Part shown: piece after piece, positions 14,348-22,263 of the stretch
Layout of the letters: each line of letters begins with the position of its first letter
Position numbering within the stretch: position 1 is the first letter of the stretch
Assembly (NCBI GenBank): GCA_964445715.1
Contig: CAYULJ010000003.1
Span: 1 to 35,195, forward strand
Length of the DNA: 35,195 nt
Reading direction: 5' to 3'
DNA from: CAYPYS01 sp964445715
GTDB lineage: Bacteria > Omnitrophota > Gorgyraeia > Gorgyraeales > Gorgyraeaceae
Position numbers and translations under genes: made by a program
The notes under the pieces: model-generated
Seen by the model: the letters and a program-made list of their open reading frames with translations, nothing else
Database searches by the model: none
Told to the model about the DNA's origin: nothing

Positions 14348-15457
14348 TCCTGAGAGATACGCCTCGCAACTTCTCTTTGTCTCTGAAATATTATCTCCGC
14401 CAAATTTTTCCAACGCCGCATTTGCTATGACAAAAGCACACACTGCCTCAGCCACGACTCCTGCGCTCGGCACAGCGCACACATCAGACCTTTCTGTAAC
14501 TGCCTTTTTGGCCTCTTTGGTCGCGATGTCTATTGAATTCAACCCCTTCATCAATGTGCTGATCGGTTTCATGTAGCCGCGGATAATTATATTCTCGCCG
14601 TTCGAGACTCCGCCTTCAATGCCGCCTGCGTTATTGGTCTTTCTGTATATGCCTTTGGGCTTGGAATAAAATATCTCGTCGTGCACTTTTGATCCTAATT
14701 TTTTAACTGCCTCGATACCTTCTCCGATCTCAACTGCCTTCACTGCCGGTATAGACATAATGGCAGAAGCAATCATTGCGTCAAGTCTCCGGTCACTCTC
14801 TACATAACTCCCAAGACCTGGCGGCACACCTTCTAGAATCACCTCGAATATGCCCCCTAAAGTATCCTTTTTTTCTTTTGCACTATCTATCTCCTCTATC
14901 ATCAATTTCTCAGAAGCCTTATCAGCGCAATTCAATTTAGACTTAGTCGTATTTTTAATTATCTCGTCAAAACTTAAGCTAGAGGTATGGGCCTTAACGC
15001 CGCCGATCATGACAACGTGGCTTAACATGCGCATCTTTAATTCTTTTAGAAAAATCTTACAGACCGCACCCAGCGCAACCCTCATGGCTGTCTCTCTTGC
15101 AGAGGCCCTCTCAAGGACAGAACGCGCTTCCTTGAAGCCGTATTTCAAAATCCCTGCAAGGTCAGCATGTCCTGGTCTGGGATTTTTGACATCAGGCAAT
15201 TTATCTATGGAGAAATCCTTGTTCTCTATGAGAATGGAAATGGGGCTCCCTATGGTCACGCCACCCCTCAGACCTGAAACTATCTCGGCGCGGTCCTCTT
15301 CTATATTCATCCTGTCGCCTCTGCCATAGCCTTGTTGGCGGCGCTTAAGTTCTTCGTCTATAAAGTCTGCGTCGACTTTTAATGCAGCTGGCATGCCTTC
15401 TAGGATACCAATTAATGCTTCACCATGAGATTCACCTGCAGTCAAATATCGTAACAT
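14336..15457 (-). CDS. aroC: Chorismate synthase
   Basis: It converts EPSP to chorismate with reduced FMN, the last step of the shikimate pathway. The 373-residue protein has the family signatures near its start (GESHGEAL), RPGHADLAG, RASARETAMRVALG, the glycine-rich GGIEGGVSNGE, and ERSDVCAVPSAGVVAE. The length is normal. It is the last gene of the minus-strand amino-acid block and lies 3 nt downstream of the prepilin peptidase gene with no palindrome between them. Its 3' end overlaps the convergent exported-protein gene by 12 bp (14336-14347). Confidence 0.96.
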   Translation of the reverse strand: MLRYLTAGESHGEALIGILEGMPAALKVDADFIDEELKRRQQGYGRGDRMNIEEDRAEIVSGLRGGVTIGSPISILIENKDFSIDKLPDVKNPRPGHADLAGILKYGFKEARSVLERASARETAMRVALGAVCKIFLKELKMRMLSHVVMIGGVKAHTSSLSFDEIIKNTTKSKLNCADKASEKLMIEEIDSAKEKKDTLGGIFEVILEGVPPGLGSYVESDRRLDAMIASAIMSIPAVKAVEIGEGIEAVKKLGSKVHDEIFYSKPKGIYRKTNNAGGIEGGVSNGENIIIRGYMKPISTLMKGLNSIDIATKEAKKAVTERSDVCAVPSAGVVAEAVCAFVIANAALEKFGGDNISETKRSCEAYLSGLKA

Positions 15458-15460
15458 AAT

Positions 15461-16231
15461 CTACCTCCCCATTATCCACTTTAATATACTCTGGCCCCAA
15501 ATCATAGCAACGAAGCTGGCCATTGCGATACAAGGCCCATAAGGAATAATATCCTGTTTTTTCCTAAATTTCAAATAAATCCCGGCCGGGGAGCCGAAAA
15601 AAGGAGCGAGAAAGAAAATAAGGATCGCCATTTTCCAGCCCAAAAAAGCCCCCAGCATGGCCATGAGTTTCACATCTCCTCCGCCCATGCTTTCTTTTTT
15701 AAACGCCAGGCTTCCTAAAAATCCAGTCAAATACATCAGTGCCCCGCCTGTAAACACTCCTAATAATGAAGTTATAACTGACGCCTTCCATGTAATGGTA
15801 TGATGGAGCGACGGCACTAAGGCACTGATAAAAATTCCAAAAAATAAACCTCCGATACTAAATCGATCAGGTATAATCTGAAATTCAAAATCGATAAAAG
15901 TTATTGCGATTAAAACAGCTGTCAATAAGCTGTATATATAAAACTTGCCGGAAAATCCAAAATTTAAAAATAGGGTCAAAAACGCCAACGCGCTTATGAG
16001 CTCAACAATAAAATAGCGGGGCGAAATCTTTTGTTTGCAGGATCTGCATTTACCTCTAAGCAGCAGGTAGCTCAAAAAAGGTATATTGTCGTACCACGCT
16101 ATTGTCTTTTTGCAATGCACGCATCTCGAGCGGGAAAAGCCAATGGATTCATTGCGCGGTATCCTGTATATACATACGTTCAGGAAACTCCCGATCACTG
16201 CACCAAAGATAAATATAAATATATGTGTCAT
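15461..16231 (-). CDS. pilD: Prepilin peptidase (type IV leader peptidase)
   Basis: This inner-membrane aspartyl protease cleaves, and usually N-methylates, type IV prepilins and pseudopilins. The 256-residue protein starts with a first membrane helix (GAVIGSFLNVCIYRIPR). Two CxxC pairs follow in the cytoplasmic loop (CVHCKK at about 37-42 and CRSCKQ at about 62-67). The two catalytic aspartates lie in FIDFEFQIIPD and GGGDVKLMA. Further hydrophobic segments follow to the C-terminus. It sits between aroE and aroC, so it is probably co-transcribed with amino-acid genes, which is common for this widely placed gene. A pilin-like fragment at the start of the window could be a substrate. Confidence 0.95.
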   Translation of the reverse strand: MTHIFIFIFGAVIGSFLNVCIYRIPRNESIGFSRSRCVHCKKTIAWYDNIPFLSYLLLRGKCRSCKQKISPRYFIVELISALAFLTLFLNFGFSGKFYIYSLLTAVLIAITFIDFEFQIIPDRFSIGGLFFGIFISALVPSLHHTITWKASVITSLLGVFTGGALMYLTGFLGSLAFKKESMGGGDVKLMAMLGAFLGWKMAILIFFLAPFFGSPAGIYLKFRKKQDIIPYGPCIAMASFVAMIWGQSILKWIMGR

Positions 16232-16241
16232 CTCATCCCGT

Positions 16242-16282
16242 CTTAAGTTTACACTTTAACATTGTTGAAGTGTAAACTTAAG
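16242..16282. repeat. CTTAAG palindrome, copy 9; encodes the C-terminus of AroE
   Basis: 41-bp copy with one T/G position in the stem. Read on the minus strand it encodes the last residues of AroE (LKFTLQQC) and a TAA at 16256-16258. It lies between aroE and pilD. Confidence 0.95.
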
Positions 16283-17155
16283 GGCTTGTCTCATTGTCTC
16301 AACTACCTTTGAAGCCGGCACTCCTGTCCAAAGAGAAAAACTAAAAGCACCCTGAGCCGCAAGCATTCCTATGCCATTTTCAGCCCGCGCTCCTTTAGTT
16401 CTTGCATCATTAACTAATTCTGTCTCTCTATTGTATACTAAATCATATATAAACAGATCTTTACGAAGGAGTTTTTTATCTATAATAGATCCATCACCCT
16501 CTTTCATGCCTATGCTGGAAGCATTGACCAATAACTGACATTCTTTAATCTTCTCGGATATTTTATCTTCGCTGATAAACTCTATTTTTTCTCTTAAATA
16601 ATCTCCTATTTTAGCTAAATTAAAAAAATGTTTTTCTGCAGAAGAAACAGCTTTTCTATTGATATCATATACATATATTTTCGTAACAGAAGCACCTCTC
16701 CAACTTAAAGCTGAAATAACTGCCCTGCCAGCCCCACCGCAACCAAAAAGAAAAACGTTCTTATACTCAACGTTAAATTTTAAATCTTGCTCTAAAGAAT
16801 GCGCAAAGCCTGTTGCATCAGTGTTATAATATTCTATTTTCTCTCCAACTCTTTTTACTGTATTTATAGCTCCTGATAATTTAACATAGTACAAAAATTG
16901 CTCTGGAATAGTCACATCTTTATCCAGAGGAAATCTCTGTTCAAGAATCTCTCCCGCCTTCACCTTATGAGGGATTGTTATATTAAATCCTTTTACTTCT
17001 TTTCTTTTTAGAAGAAAATCTTCAAGATCTTCCGGCTTTACTTCAAACTTTTTATATTCAGCATTGTTGATACTCAGCTTTTTAAATGCAGCGTTGTGCA
17101 TTGCCGGGGACAAGCTGTGTTTTATTGGCCAACCTATTACGCCGTATATATCCAT
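16256..17155 (-). CDS. aroE: Shikimate dehydrogenase with a repeat-encoded C-terminus
   Basis: It reduces 3-dehydroshikimate to shikimate with NADPH. The 299-residue protein begins MDIYGVIGWPIKHSLSPAMHN, with the substrate-binding SLSP. NITIPHK carries the catalytic lysine. GAINTV, the nucleotide-binding GCGGAGRAV, and NASSIGM, DLVYNRE and AAQGAFSFSLWTG follow. ATG at 17155 is preferred to the longer frame starting at 17200, since that would run through a GC-rich hairpin and adds no conserved residues. The last eight residues, LKFTLQQC, are translated from the palindrome: the gene reads into the repeat and stops at its internal TAA, so the original stop was probably lost or replaced. The tail is outside the conserved fold. 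Confidence 0.93.
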   Translation of the reverse strand: MDIYGVIGWPIKHSLSPAMHNAAFKKLSINNAEYKKFEVKPEDLEDFLLKRKEVKGFNITIPHKVKAGEILEQRFPLDKDVTIPEQFLYYVKLSGAINTVKRVGEKIEYYNTDATGFAHSLEQDLKFNVEYKNVFLFGCGGAGRAVISALSWRGASVTKIYVYDINRKAVSSAEKHFFNLAKIGDYLREKIEFISEDKISEKIKECQLLVNASSIGMKEGDGSIIDKKLLRKDLFIYDLVYNRETELVNDARTKGARAENGIGMLAAQGAFSFSLWTGVPASKVVETMRQALKFTLQQC

Positions 17156-17175
17156 CCTCGTTCCATATAAACTTA

Positions 17176-17198
17176 GGGGCGGATTACTAGTCCGCCCC
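17176..17198. repeat. GC-rich hairpin upstream of aroE (GGGGCGGA/TCCGCCCC)
   Basis: Perfect 8-bp arms with a 7-base loop (TTACTAG), between leuA and aroE. No T-run follows on either strand. The CGGA/TCCG stem resembles the hairpin upstream of ktrA (5924-5946), so this may be a second member of a short REP-like family. Confidence 0.55.
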
Positions 17199-17209
17199 AA
17201 TACTTGCCT

Positions 17210-17246
17210 TAACTTTACACTTTAACATTGTTAAAGTGTAAAGTTA
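17210..17246. repeat. CTTAAG palindrome, copy 10 (CTTTACAC/GTGTAAAG variant)
   Basis: Perfect 18-bp arms TAACTTTACACTTTAACA around a single T. The outer G of the usual arm is C on the left, with the matching change on the right. The three bases at 17244-17246 are the leuA stop codon on the minus strand. Confidence 0.94.
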
Positions 17247-18791
17247 GAGGTCGAGTTCTTTCTGTTGAGGCTTTGTTTTTCGCGATCGTGCGAAAAAGAG
17301 CCTGTTTGTTGCGTTCAGGTATGCCTTTGCGCTGGCCTCGATTATATCCGTAGAGGCTCCTCTTCCTGAAACTTCTTCGCCCTTGCCAGGTTTTATCCTG
17401 ACAGAAACCTCGCCCAGGGCGTCCTTGCCTCTTGTTATAGACTTTAGAGAATAATCCAGAAGCGCACAACTGAGACCTGTTATCTTATCAATGGCTTTGT
17501 AGCACGCATCCACAGGCCCGTCGCCAGTAGAAGATTTTTTAAGCATCTTCGCGCCTTTTTTTAGCACCACTGTGGCACGCGGCACGATCTTACTGCCGCT
17601 TACTATGCTTAGATCTTCCAGTCTATATGTCTCCGGTATAGAGATAATTTCGTCCTCGACAATAGTCAACAGATCCTCGTCAAATATCTCCTTCTTTTTA
17701 TCTGAGAGATTCTTAAATCGCTTGAATGCCTTCAAAAGATCCTTTTTGTTAAGTTCGAACCCTAGCTTCTTCAATCTCTCGGAAAATGCGTGCTTGCCTG
17801 AATGTTTCCCGAGTACAAGCCGCGTCTCGCCGAAGCCCACATCCTCTGGTTTCATGATCTCATAGGTTGTGCGCTTCTTCAGGATGCCGTCCTGGTGCAC
17901 ACCAGCCTCGTGGCTGAATGCATTGCGGCCTACTATTGCCTTGTTCGGCTGCACTACAATGCCTGTGAGTTTACTCACCAAGCGGCTCGCCTTATAAAGC
18001 TCCTTTGTATTTATCGACGTGGAAGATGCAAAAATATCCTTTCGCGTGTCCAACGCCATTACAATTTCTTCCAAGGACGCATTGCCTGCCCTCTCGCCAA
18101 TGCCGTTGACAGTGCATTCTATTTGCTCAGCGCCGTTCTCGATAGCTGCGAGAGAATTGCTGACGCCGAGCCCGAGGTCATTGTGGCAATGCACGCTCAG
18201 TATGGCCTTGTTCGAATTAGGGACTTTGTTTTTTATTGTGCCTATGAGCGAACCGAATTCGATCGGGATTGCGTAGCCGACTGTGTCAGGGATATTCACT
18301 GTCTTCGCGCCTGCGGATATGACTGCTTCGACCACGCGACACAGAAAATCCTTTTCAGAGCGCGAAGCATCTTCCGGCGAAAATTCGACATCATCGCAAA
18401 ACTTACGCGCGTATTCCACAGCCCACGCTGCCTGTCTCAATATTTCGCTCTCTGCCTTTTGTAACTTATACTGCATGTGGATCTTGGATGTTGCCAAAAA
18501 TACATGGATGCGCGGCTTTTTCGCTTTTTTGACAGCGCGGGCACACGTCTCTATATCCTGCTTTGTGGCCCTTGCAAGGCCGCAGATACTCGGCCCTTTG
18601 ATTTCAGAGGCGACTTTGCTGACTGCATCAAAATCCCCTTTTGAGGCAATGGGAAAACCCGCCTCAATCACGTCAACGCCGAGCCTTGCCAATTGCCTTG
18701 CAATGTCGATCTTTGCCTTTATATCGAGGCTTGCTCCCGGCGACTGCTCGCCGTCTCTCAGGGTTGTGTCGAATATTATTATTCTCTTCAT
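17244..18791 (-). CDS. leuA: 2-isopropylmalate synthase
   Basis: It condenses acetyl-CoA with 2-oxoisovalerate, the first committed step of leucine synthesis. The 515-residue protein starts MKRIIIFDTTLRDGEQSPG with the metal-binding aspartate and the substrate Arg. HCHNDLGLGVSNSLAAI holds the metal-binding histidines, then ECTVNGIGERAGN and GKHSGKHAF. A C-terminal leucine-binding regulatory domain is present (about residues 385-505), so feedback inhibition by leucine is expected. ATG at 18791 is used; the longer frame starts in the palindrome. The TAA stop is provided by palindrome copy 10. Confidence 0.95.
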   Translation of the reverse strand: MKRIIIFDTTLRDGEQSPGASLDIKAKIDIARQLARLGVDVIEAGFPIASKGDFDAVSKVASEIKGPSICGLARATKQDIETCARAVKKAKKPRIHVFLATSKIHMQYKLQKAESEILRQAAWAVEYARKFCDDVEFSPEDASRSEKDFLCRVVEAVISAGAKTVNIPDTVGYAIPIEFGSLIGTIKNKVPNSNKAILSVHCHNDLGLGVSNSLAAIENGAEQIECTVNGIGERAGNASLEEIVMALDTRKDIFASSTSINTKELYKASRLVSKLTGIVVQPNKAIVGRNAFSHEAGVHQDGILKKRTTYEIMKPEDVGFGETRLVLGKHSGKHAFSERLKKLGFELNKKDLLKAFKRFKNLSDKKKEIFDEDLLTIVEDEIISIPETYRLEDLSIVSGSKIVPRATVVLKKGAKMLKKSSTGDGPVDACYKAIDKITGLSCALLDYSLKSITRGKDALGEVSVRIKPGKGEEVSGRGASTDIIEASAKAYLNATNRLFFARSRKTKPQQKELDL

Positions 18792-18800
18792 AATCACGTG

Positions 18801-18841
18801 CTTAAGTTTACACTTTAACATTGTTGAAGTGTAAACTTAAG
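18801..18841. repeat. CTTAAG palindrome, copy 11
   Basis: 41-bp copy with one T/G position (CTTTAACA/TGTTGAAG) between ilvC and leuA. It begins 10 nt upstream of the leuA start. Confidence 0.95.
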
Positions 18842-18857
18842 GCTTATCTATGCCTTT

Positions 18858-19847
18858 TTACTTTATCCAGTCCATCATGCCTCTTAATTTTTTGCCTATT
18901 ACCTCTATTGGATGACTGTCGTCTTTTTTCCTTAATTCATTGAATGCTGAGCGGCCCTTTTCATTTTCCTTTATCCACTCCTTAGCGAACTCGCCTGACT
19001 GCACCTCTTTCAAGATCTTTTGCATCTCCTTGCGAGTCCCATCAGTTATAACTCTTTTGCCTCTCGTAAGGTCACCATACTCTGCTGTGTCTGAAACACG
19101 CTTTCTCATTCCCTGAATGCCTGTCTTGTAGATCAAATCCGTAATAAGTTTCAACTCGTGAAGACATTCAAAATACGCTATCTCCGGCTGATATCCGGCA
19201 TTGACAAGCGTCTCAAATCCTGCCTTTATGAGCTCAGTGACTCCGCCGCAAAGCACTGTCTGCTCTCCGAAAAGATCTGTCTCAGTCTCTTCCTTAAAAG
19301 TCGTCTCTATGACACCTGCTCTTGTGCCACCTATACCTTTTGCATAGGCAAGGCCTATCTTCGCGGCATTGCCAGAGGCGTCCTGAAAAACTGCCAAAAG
19401 ACACGGCACGCCTTTCTTCTCTTCATACATCTGTCTTACGAGCGCACCCGGACCTTTTGGCGCCACCATGAAAACATCCACATCTTTCGGCGGCACGATC
19501 TGTTTAAAATGTATGTTGAAACCGTGCGAAAACACAAGCGACTTGCCTTTTTTCAAATTCGGCTCGATTGCCTGCTTGTAGACTTTTGCCTGCACATGGT
19601 CCTGCGTGAGTATCTGGATGACGTCAGCCTCTTTTGCGGCATCGCTCGCTGAGACAGGCGCAAACCCGTCCTTCTGCGCGATTTTGTAATTTTCAGTGTC
19701 TTCTAATTCACTCACGATCACATCGAGCCCACTGTCCCGCAGATTCAATGCCTGGCCACGGCCCTGAATACCATAACCCATGATCGCTATTTTTTTTCCT
19801 TTTAACACATTTAGATCAGCATCCTTGTCATAATACATCTTTGTCAT
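18858..19847 (-). CDS. ilvC: Ketol-acid reductoisomerase with an acidic cofactor loop
   Basis: It isomerises and reduces acetolactate in valine, leucine and isoleucine synthesis. The 329-residue class I enzyme has GYGIQGRGQALNLRDSG at about 24-40, SHGFNIHF, APKGPGALVRQMYEE, and the Mg2+-binding ETDLFGEQ. ATG at 19847 follows AAGGAGGAG with good spacing; the longer frame lacks this. The loop after the second strand reads VSELEDTENY (45-54), where NADPH enzymes usually have VGLR-GS-SW. The phosphate-binding Arg and Ser are replaced by Leu and Thr or Asn, and several acids are added, which suggests use of NADH. This last point is inference from the loop alone. Confidence 0.94.
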   Translation of the reverse strand: MTKMYYDKDADLNVLKGKKIAIMGYGIQGRGQALNLRDSGLDVIVSELEDTENYKIAQKDGFAPVSASDAAKEADVIQILTQDHVQAKVYKQAIEPNLKKGKSLVFSHGFNIHFKQIVPPKDVDVFMVAPKGPGALVRQMYEEKKGVPCLLAVFQDASGNAAKIGLAYAKGIGGTRAGVIETTFKEETETDLFGEQTVLCGGVTELIKAGFETLVNAGYQPEIAYFECLHELKLITDLIYKTGIQGMRKRVSDTAEYGDLTRGKRVITDGTRKEMQKILKEVQSGEFAKEWIKENEKGRSAFNELRKKDDSHPIEVIGKKLRGMMDWIK

Positions 19848-19881
19848 TGCTGTACTCCTCCTTATCAATGTCAATCGAAAG

Positions 19882-19922
19882 CTTAAGTTTACACTTTAAC
19901 ATTGTTGAAGTGTAAACTTAAG
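19882..19922. repeat. CTTAAG palindrome, copy 12
   Basis: 41-bp copy with one T/G position, in the gap between ilvN and ilvC. Confidence 0.95.
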
Positions 19923-19947
19923 GTGGTGGGGTTATTTTGTTTTCTCT

Positions 19948-20421
19948 TTATTTACGGCCCATGGCGATCCGGCCGGTCCTGACAATCTCTGAAATCCCAA
20001 AGGGCCTCATAATCTCTATAAACGATCTTATCTTATTCCCGTCGCCTGTAACCTCTATTACTGCTGCCTCTTTCTTGACGTCGTCTATCTTTCCCTGAAA
20101 CGTATCTGCTATCTGCAATATCTCGGAGCGATTTTTGTTGTCAAGTCTGACCTTGACCATAACAAGTTCCCGGTCAACAAAATCCTCGCCCGTAAGATCG
20201 ATAACCTTTATAACATCTATAAGCCTGTTGAGCTGCTTCTTGACCTGCTCCAATGTCTTTTCGTCGCCGTCAACTACAATGGTCATCCTCGAGATACTAG
20301 GGTCCTCAGTCTCGCCTACGGCAAGGGAGTCGATATTGAAACCCCTTGCACTAAATAAACCTGATACGTGCGTGAGCACGCCAAAGTGATTCTCAACCAA
20401 GACTGAAATTATTTTTTTCAT
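19948..20421 (-). CDS. ilvN: Acetolactate synthase small (regulatory) subunit
   Basis: It binds valine and controls the large subunit. The 157-residue protein has an N-terminal ACT domain (ISVLVENHFGVLTHVSGLF, SARGFNIDSLAVG), with the glycine between strand and helix that helps bind valine. A C-terminal ALS_ss domain follows (ELVMVKVRLDNKNRSEIL, FGISEIVRTGRIAMGR). GAGAGG precedes the ATG. It follows ilvB, from which it is separated by a hybrid repeat. The name ilvH could be used equally; valine feedback is expected from the family. Confidence 0.95.
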   Translation of the reverse strand: MKKIISVLVENHFGVLTHVSGLFSARGFNIDSLAVGETEDPSISRMTIVVDGDEKTLEQVKKQLNRLIDVIKVIDLTGEDFVDRELVMVKVRLDNKNRSEILQIADTFQGKIDDVKKEAAVIEVTGDGNKIRSFIEIMRPFGISEIVRTGRIAMGRK

Positions 20422-20435
20422 CGCCTCTCTCTCTT

Positions 20436-20529
20436 CTTAAGTTCAAAAATAGGGACAGACACCTATTTTTTATGACCTATTTTTAGAAACTAATAAAAAT
20501 AGGTGTCTGTCCCTATTTTTGAACTTAAG
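20436..20529. repeat. Hybrid element 1: CTTAAG-tipped inverted repeat enclosing a REP pair
   Basis: A perfect 35-bp inverted repeat (20436-20470 and 20495-20529) with a 24-base loop. The outer nine bases, CTTAAGTTC/GAACTTAAG, match the tips of the palindrome family. Inside each arm is the unit AAAAATAGG-GACAGACA-CCTATTTTT, itself a hairpin, present as an inverted pair (20445-20470 and 20495-20520). The end of the element provides the ilvB stop codon (20525-20527). The T-runs could aid termination. Confidence 0.93.
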
Positions 20530-22195
20530 CTAATGCGCCGATCATTTTGTTGATTGCCTGACCTGCCGGCACCATTGGAAACACGTTCTCCTCCGGCTCG
20601 ACTTTAAAATCCAAGATCACAGGCTTCTTGATGCCCAGCGCCTTTTTTATTGCCTTTCTCACTTCACTCTTCTTCGTGACTCTTATCCCGCAAGCGCCAT
20701 ACGCCTCTGCGAGTTTTACAAAATCAGGGGAAGACTCTAATATCGTCTGAGAATATCTCTTTTTATAAAAAAGCTCCTGCCACTGCCTGACCATACCAAG
20801 ACAATTATTATTCAGTATCGCAATCTTGACCGGTAGTTTGTTCGCGACAGCAGTGGTGAGTTCCTGGATATTCATCTGGATGCTTCCGTCGCCCGCAATA
20901 TCAAAAACGATTTTATTCGGGCAGCCGACCTGTGCGCCGATCGCCGCGGGAAAACCATAGCCCATTGTGCCTAGCCCGCCGCTCGAAATAAATTGGCGCG
21001 GTCTTGTGTATTTGTAGAACTGCGCAGCCCACATCTGATTTTGTCCGACCTCAGTCGTAATAATGGCCTTGCCTTTCGTAAGTTCACATATTTCCTCGAC
21101 GACATATTGCGGCCTGAGCTTAGAATCTCTTTTGTAAGCCAATGGGAATTTTTTCTTCCACTCTTCTATCTGCTTATGCCACTTCGAGATATCATGCTTC
21201 TTTATATCTTTCATAAGATCTTGCAGAACGCCATTGGCATCACCCACTATCGGCACGTCGACCTTTACATTTTTACTTATTGCGCATGGATCGATGTCAA
21301 TATGGATTATCTTTGCATGCGGCGCAAATTCATCGATCTTTCCAGTCACCCTATCATCGAAGCGGGCGCCCACTGCTATTATGAGGTCTGACTCCTGTAT
21401 CGCATGATTCGCATACGCAGTCCCGTGCATGCCCAGCATGCCGAGAGAAAGTTTATGCGTGGTCGGAAACGTGCCCAGGCCCATGAGAGTCATCGTAACC
21501 GGGATCTCTGTCTTTTTGACAAATTCAAATAATCTCGTAGAAGCATTTGAAATAATCACTCCACCGCCGACATAAAGCACAGGCCGCTTACTATGGGCAA
21601 CGAGTCTCGCCGCCCTTTTTATCTGACCGATGTGTCCTTTACACGTGGGCTTGTAACCTCTTATATCAGCCTTCTCAGGATATTGAAAATTTGCTTCCTG
21701 TATCTGTATGTCTACGGGCAGATCGACTGAAACCACGCCGGGCCTGCCTGTAGAAGCTATATGAAAGGCATTCTTTATGACAGTCGCTATATTATTGACA
21801 TCCTTTACAAGATAGTTATGTTTTGAAATGGGCCGCGTTATGCCGCTGACATCCACCTCTTGAAACGCGTCGTTTCCTATAAGAGAAGTCCTGACCTGAC
21901 CCGTAATAGCGACAATAGGCACGGAGTCCATGTTGGCTGTCGCGAGCCCCGTGACGAGATTTGTCGCGCCCGGGCCAGACGTAGCGAGACACACGCCGAC
22001 CTTTCCTGTTGCGCGCGCGTAGCCGTCTGCTGCGTGGGCTGCGCCCTGCTCATGTCTCGTCAGTATGAATTTTATGTCACTGTCGTAGAGGACGTCGAAA
22101 ATCGGAAGCACCACGCCGCCCGGATAACCAAAGATTATCTCCACGCCCTCTTTCTTAAGCGATTCTATTAATATTTTAGCGCCTGTCAATCTCAT
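20525..22195 (-). CDS. ilvB: Acetolactate synthase large (catalytic) subunit
   Basis: This ThDP- and FAD-dependent enzyme makes acetolactate or acetohydroxybutyrate. The 556-residue protein starts MRLTGAKILIESLKKEGV. It has GYPGG, the ThDP-activating glutamate in RHEQGAAHAADGYAR (E49), SGPGATNLVTGLA, an FAD-binding central domain, and a ThDP-binding GDGSIQMNIQEL near the C-terminus with AILNNNCLGMVRQWQ. AGAGGT precedes the ATG. The stop TAA lies in hybrid element 1. With ilvN it forms the holoenzyme. Confidence 0.95.
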   Translation of the reverse strand: MRLTGAKILIESLKKEGVEIIFGYPGGVVLPIFDVLYDSDIKFILTRHEQGAAHAADGYARATGKVGVCLATSGPGATNLVTGLATANMDSVPIVAITGQVRTSLIGNDAFQEVDVSGITRPISKHNYLVKDVNNIATVIKNAFHIASTGRPGVVSVDLPVDIQIQEANFQYPEKADIRGYKPTCKGHIGQIKRAARLVAHSKRPVLYVGGGVIISNASTRLFEFVKKTEIPVTMTLMGLGTFPTTHKLSLGMLGMHGTAYANHAIQESDLIIAVGARFDDRVTGKIDEFAPHAKIIHIDIDPCAISKNVKVDVPIVGDANGVLQDLMKDIKKHDISKWHKQIEEWKKKFPLAYKRDSKLRPQYVVEEICELTKGKAIITTEVGQNQMWAAQFYKYTRPRQFISSGGLGTMGYGFPAAIGAQVGCPNKIVFDIAGDGSIQMNIQELTTAVANKLPVKIAILNNNCLGMVRQWQELFYKKRYSQTILESSPDFVKLAEAYGACGIRVTKKSEVRKAIKKALGIKKPVILDFKVEPEENVFPMVPAGQAINKMIGALA

Positions 22196-22212
22196 AAACT
22201 TACCTCTATGTC

Positions 22213-22253
22213 TTTAAGTTTACACTTCAACAATGTTAAAGTGTAAACTTAAG
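22213..22253. repeat. CTTAAG palindrome, copy 13
   Basis: 41-bp copy with one C/A mismatch and T instead of C as its first base. It lies between ilvD and ilvB. Confidence 0.94.
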
Positions 22254-22263
22254 CGTAGATTTC

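Noticed and set aside
16256..16280. Frameshift at the end of aroE
   Set aside because: The conserved AAQGAFSFSLWTG region is intact and in frame; only the tail beyond the fold comes from the repeat.
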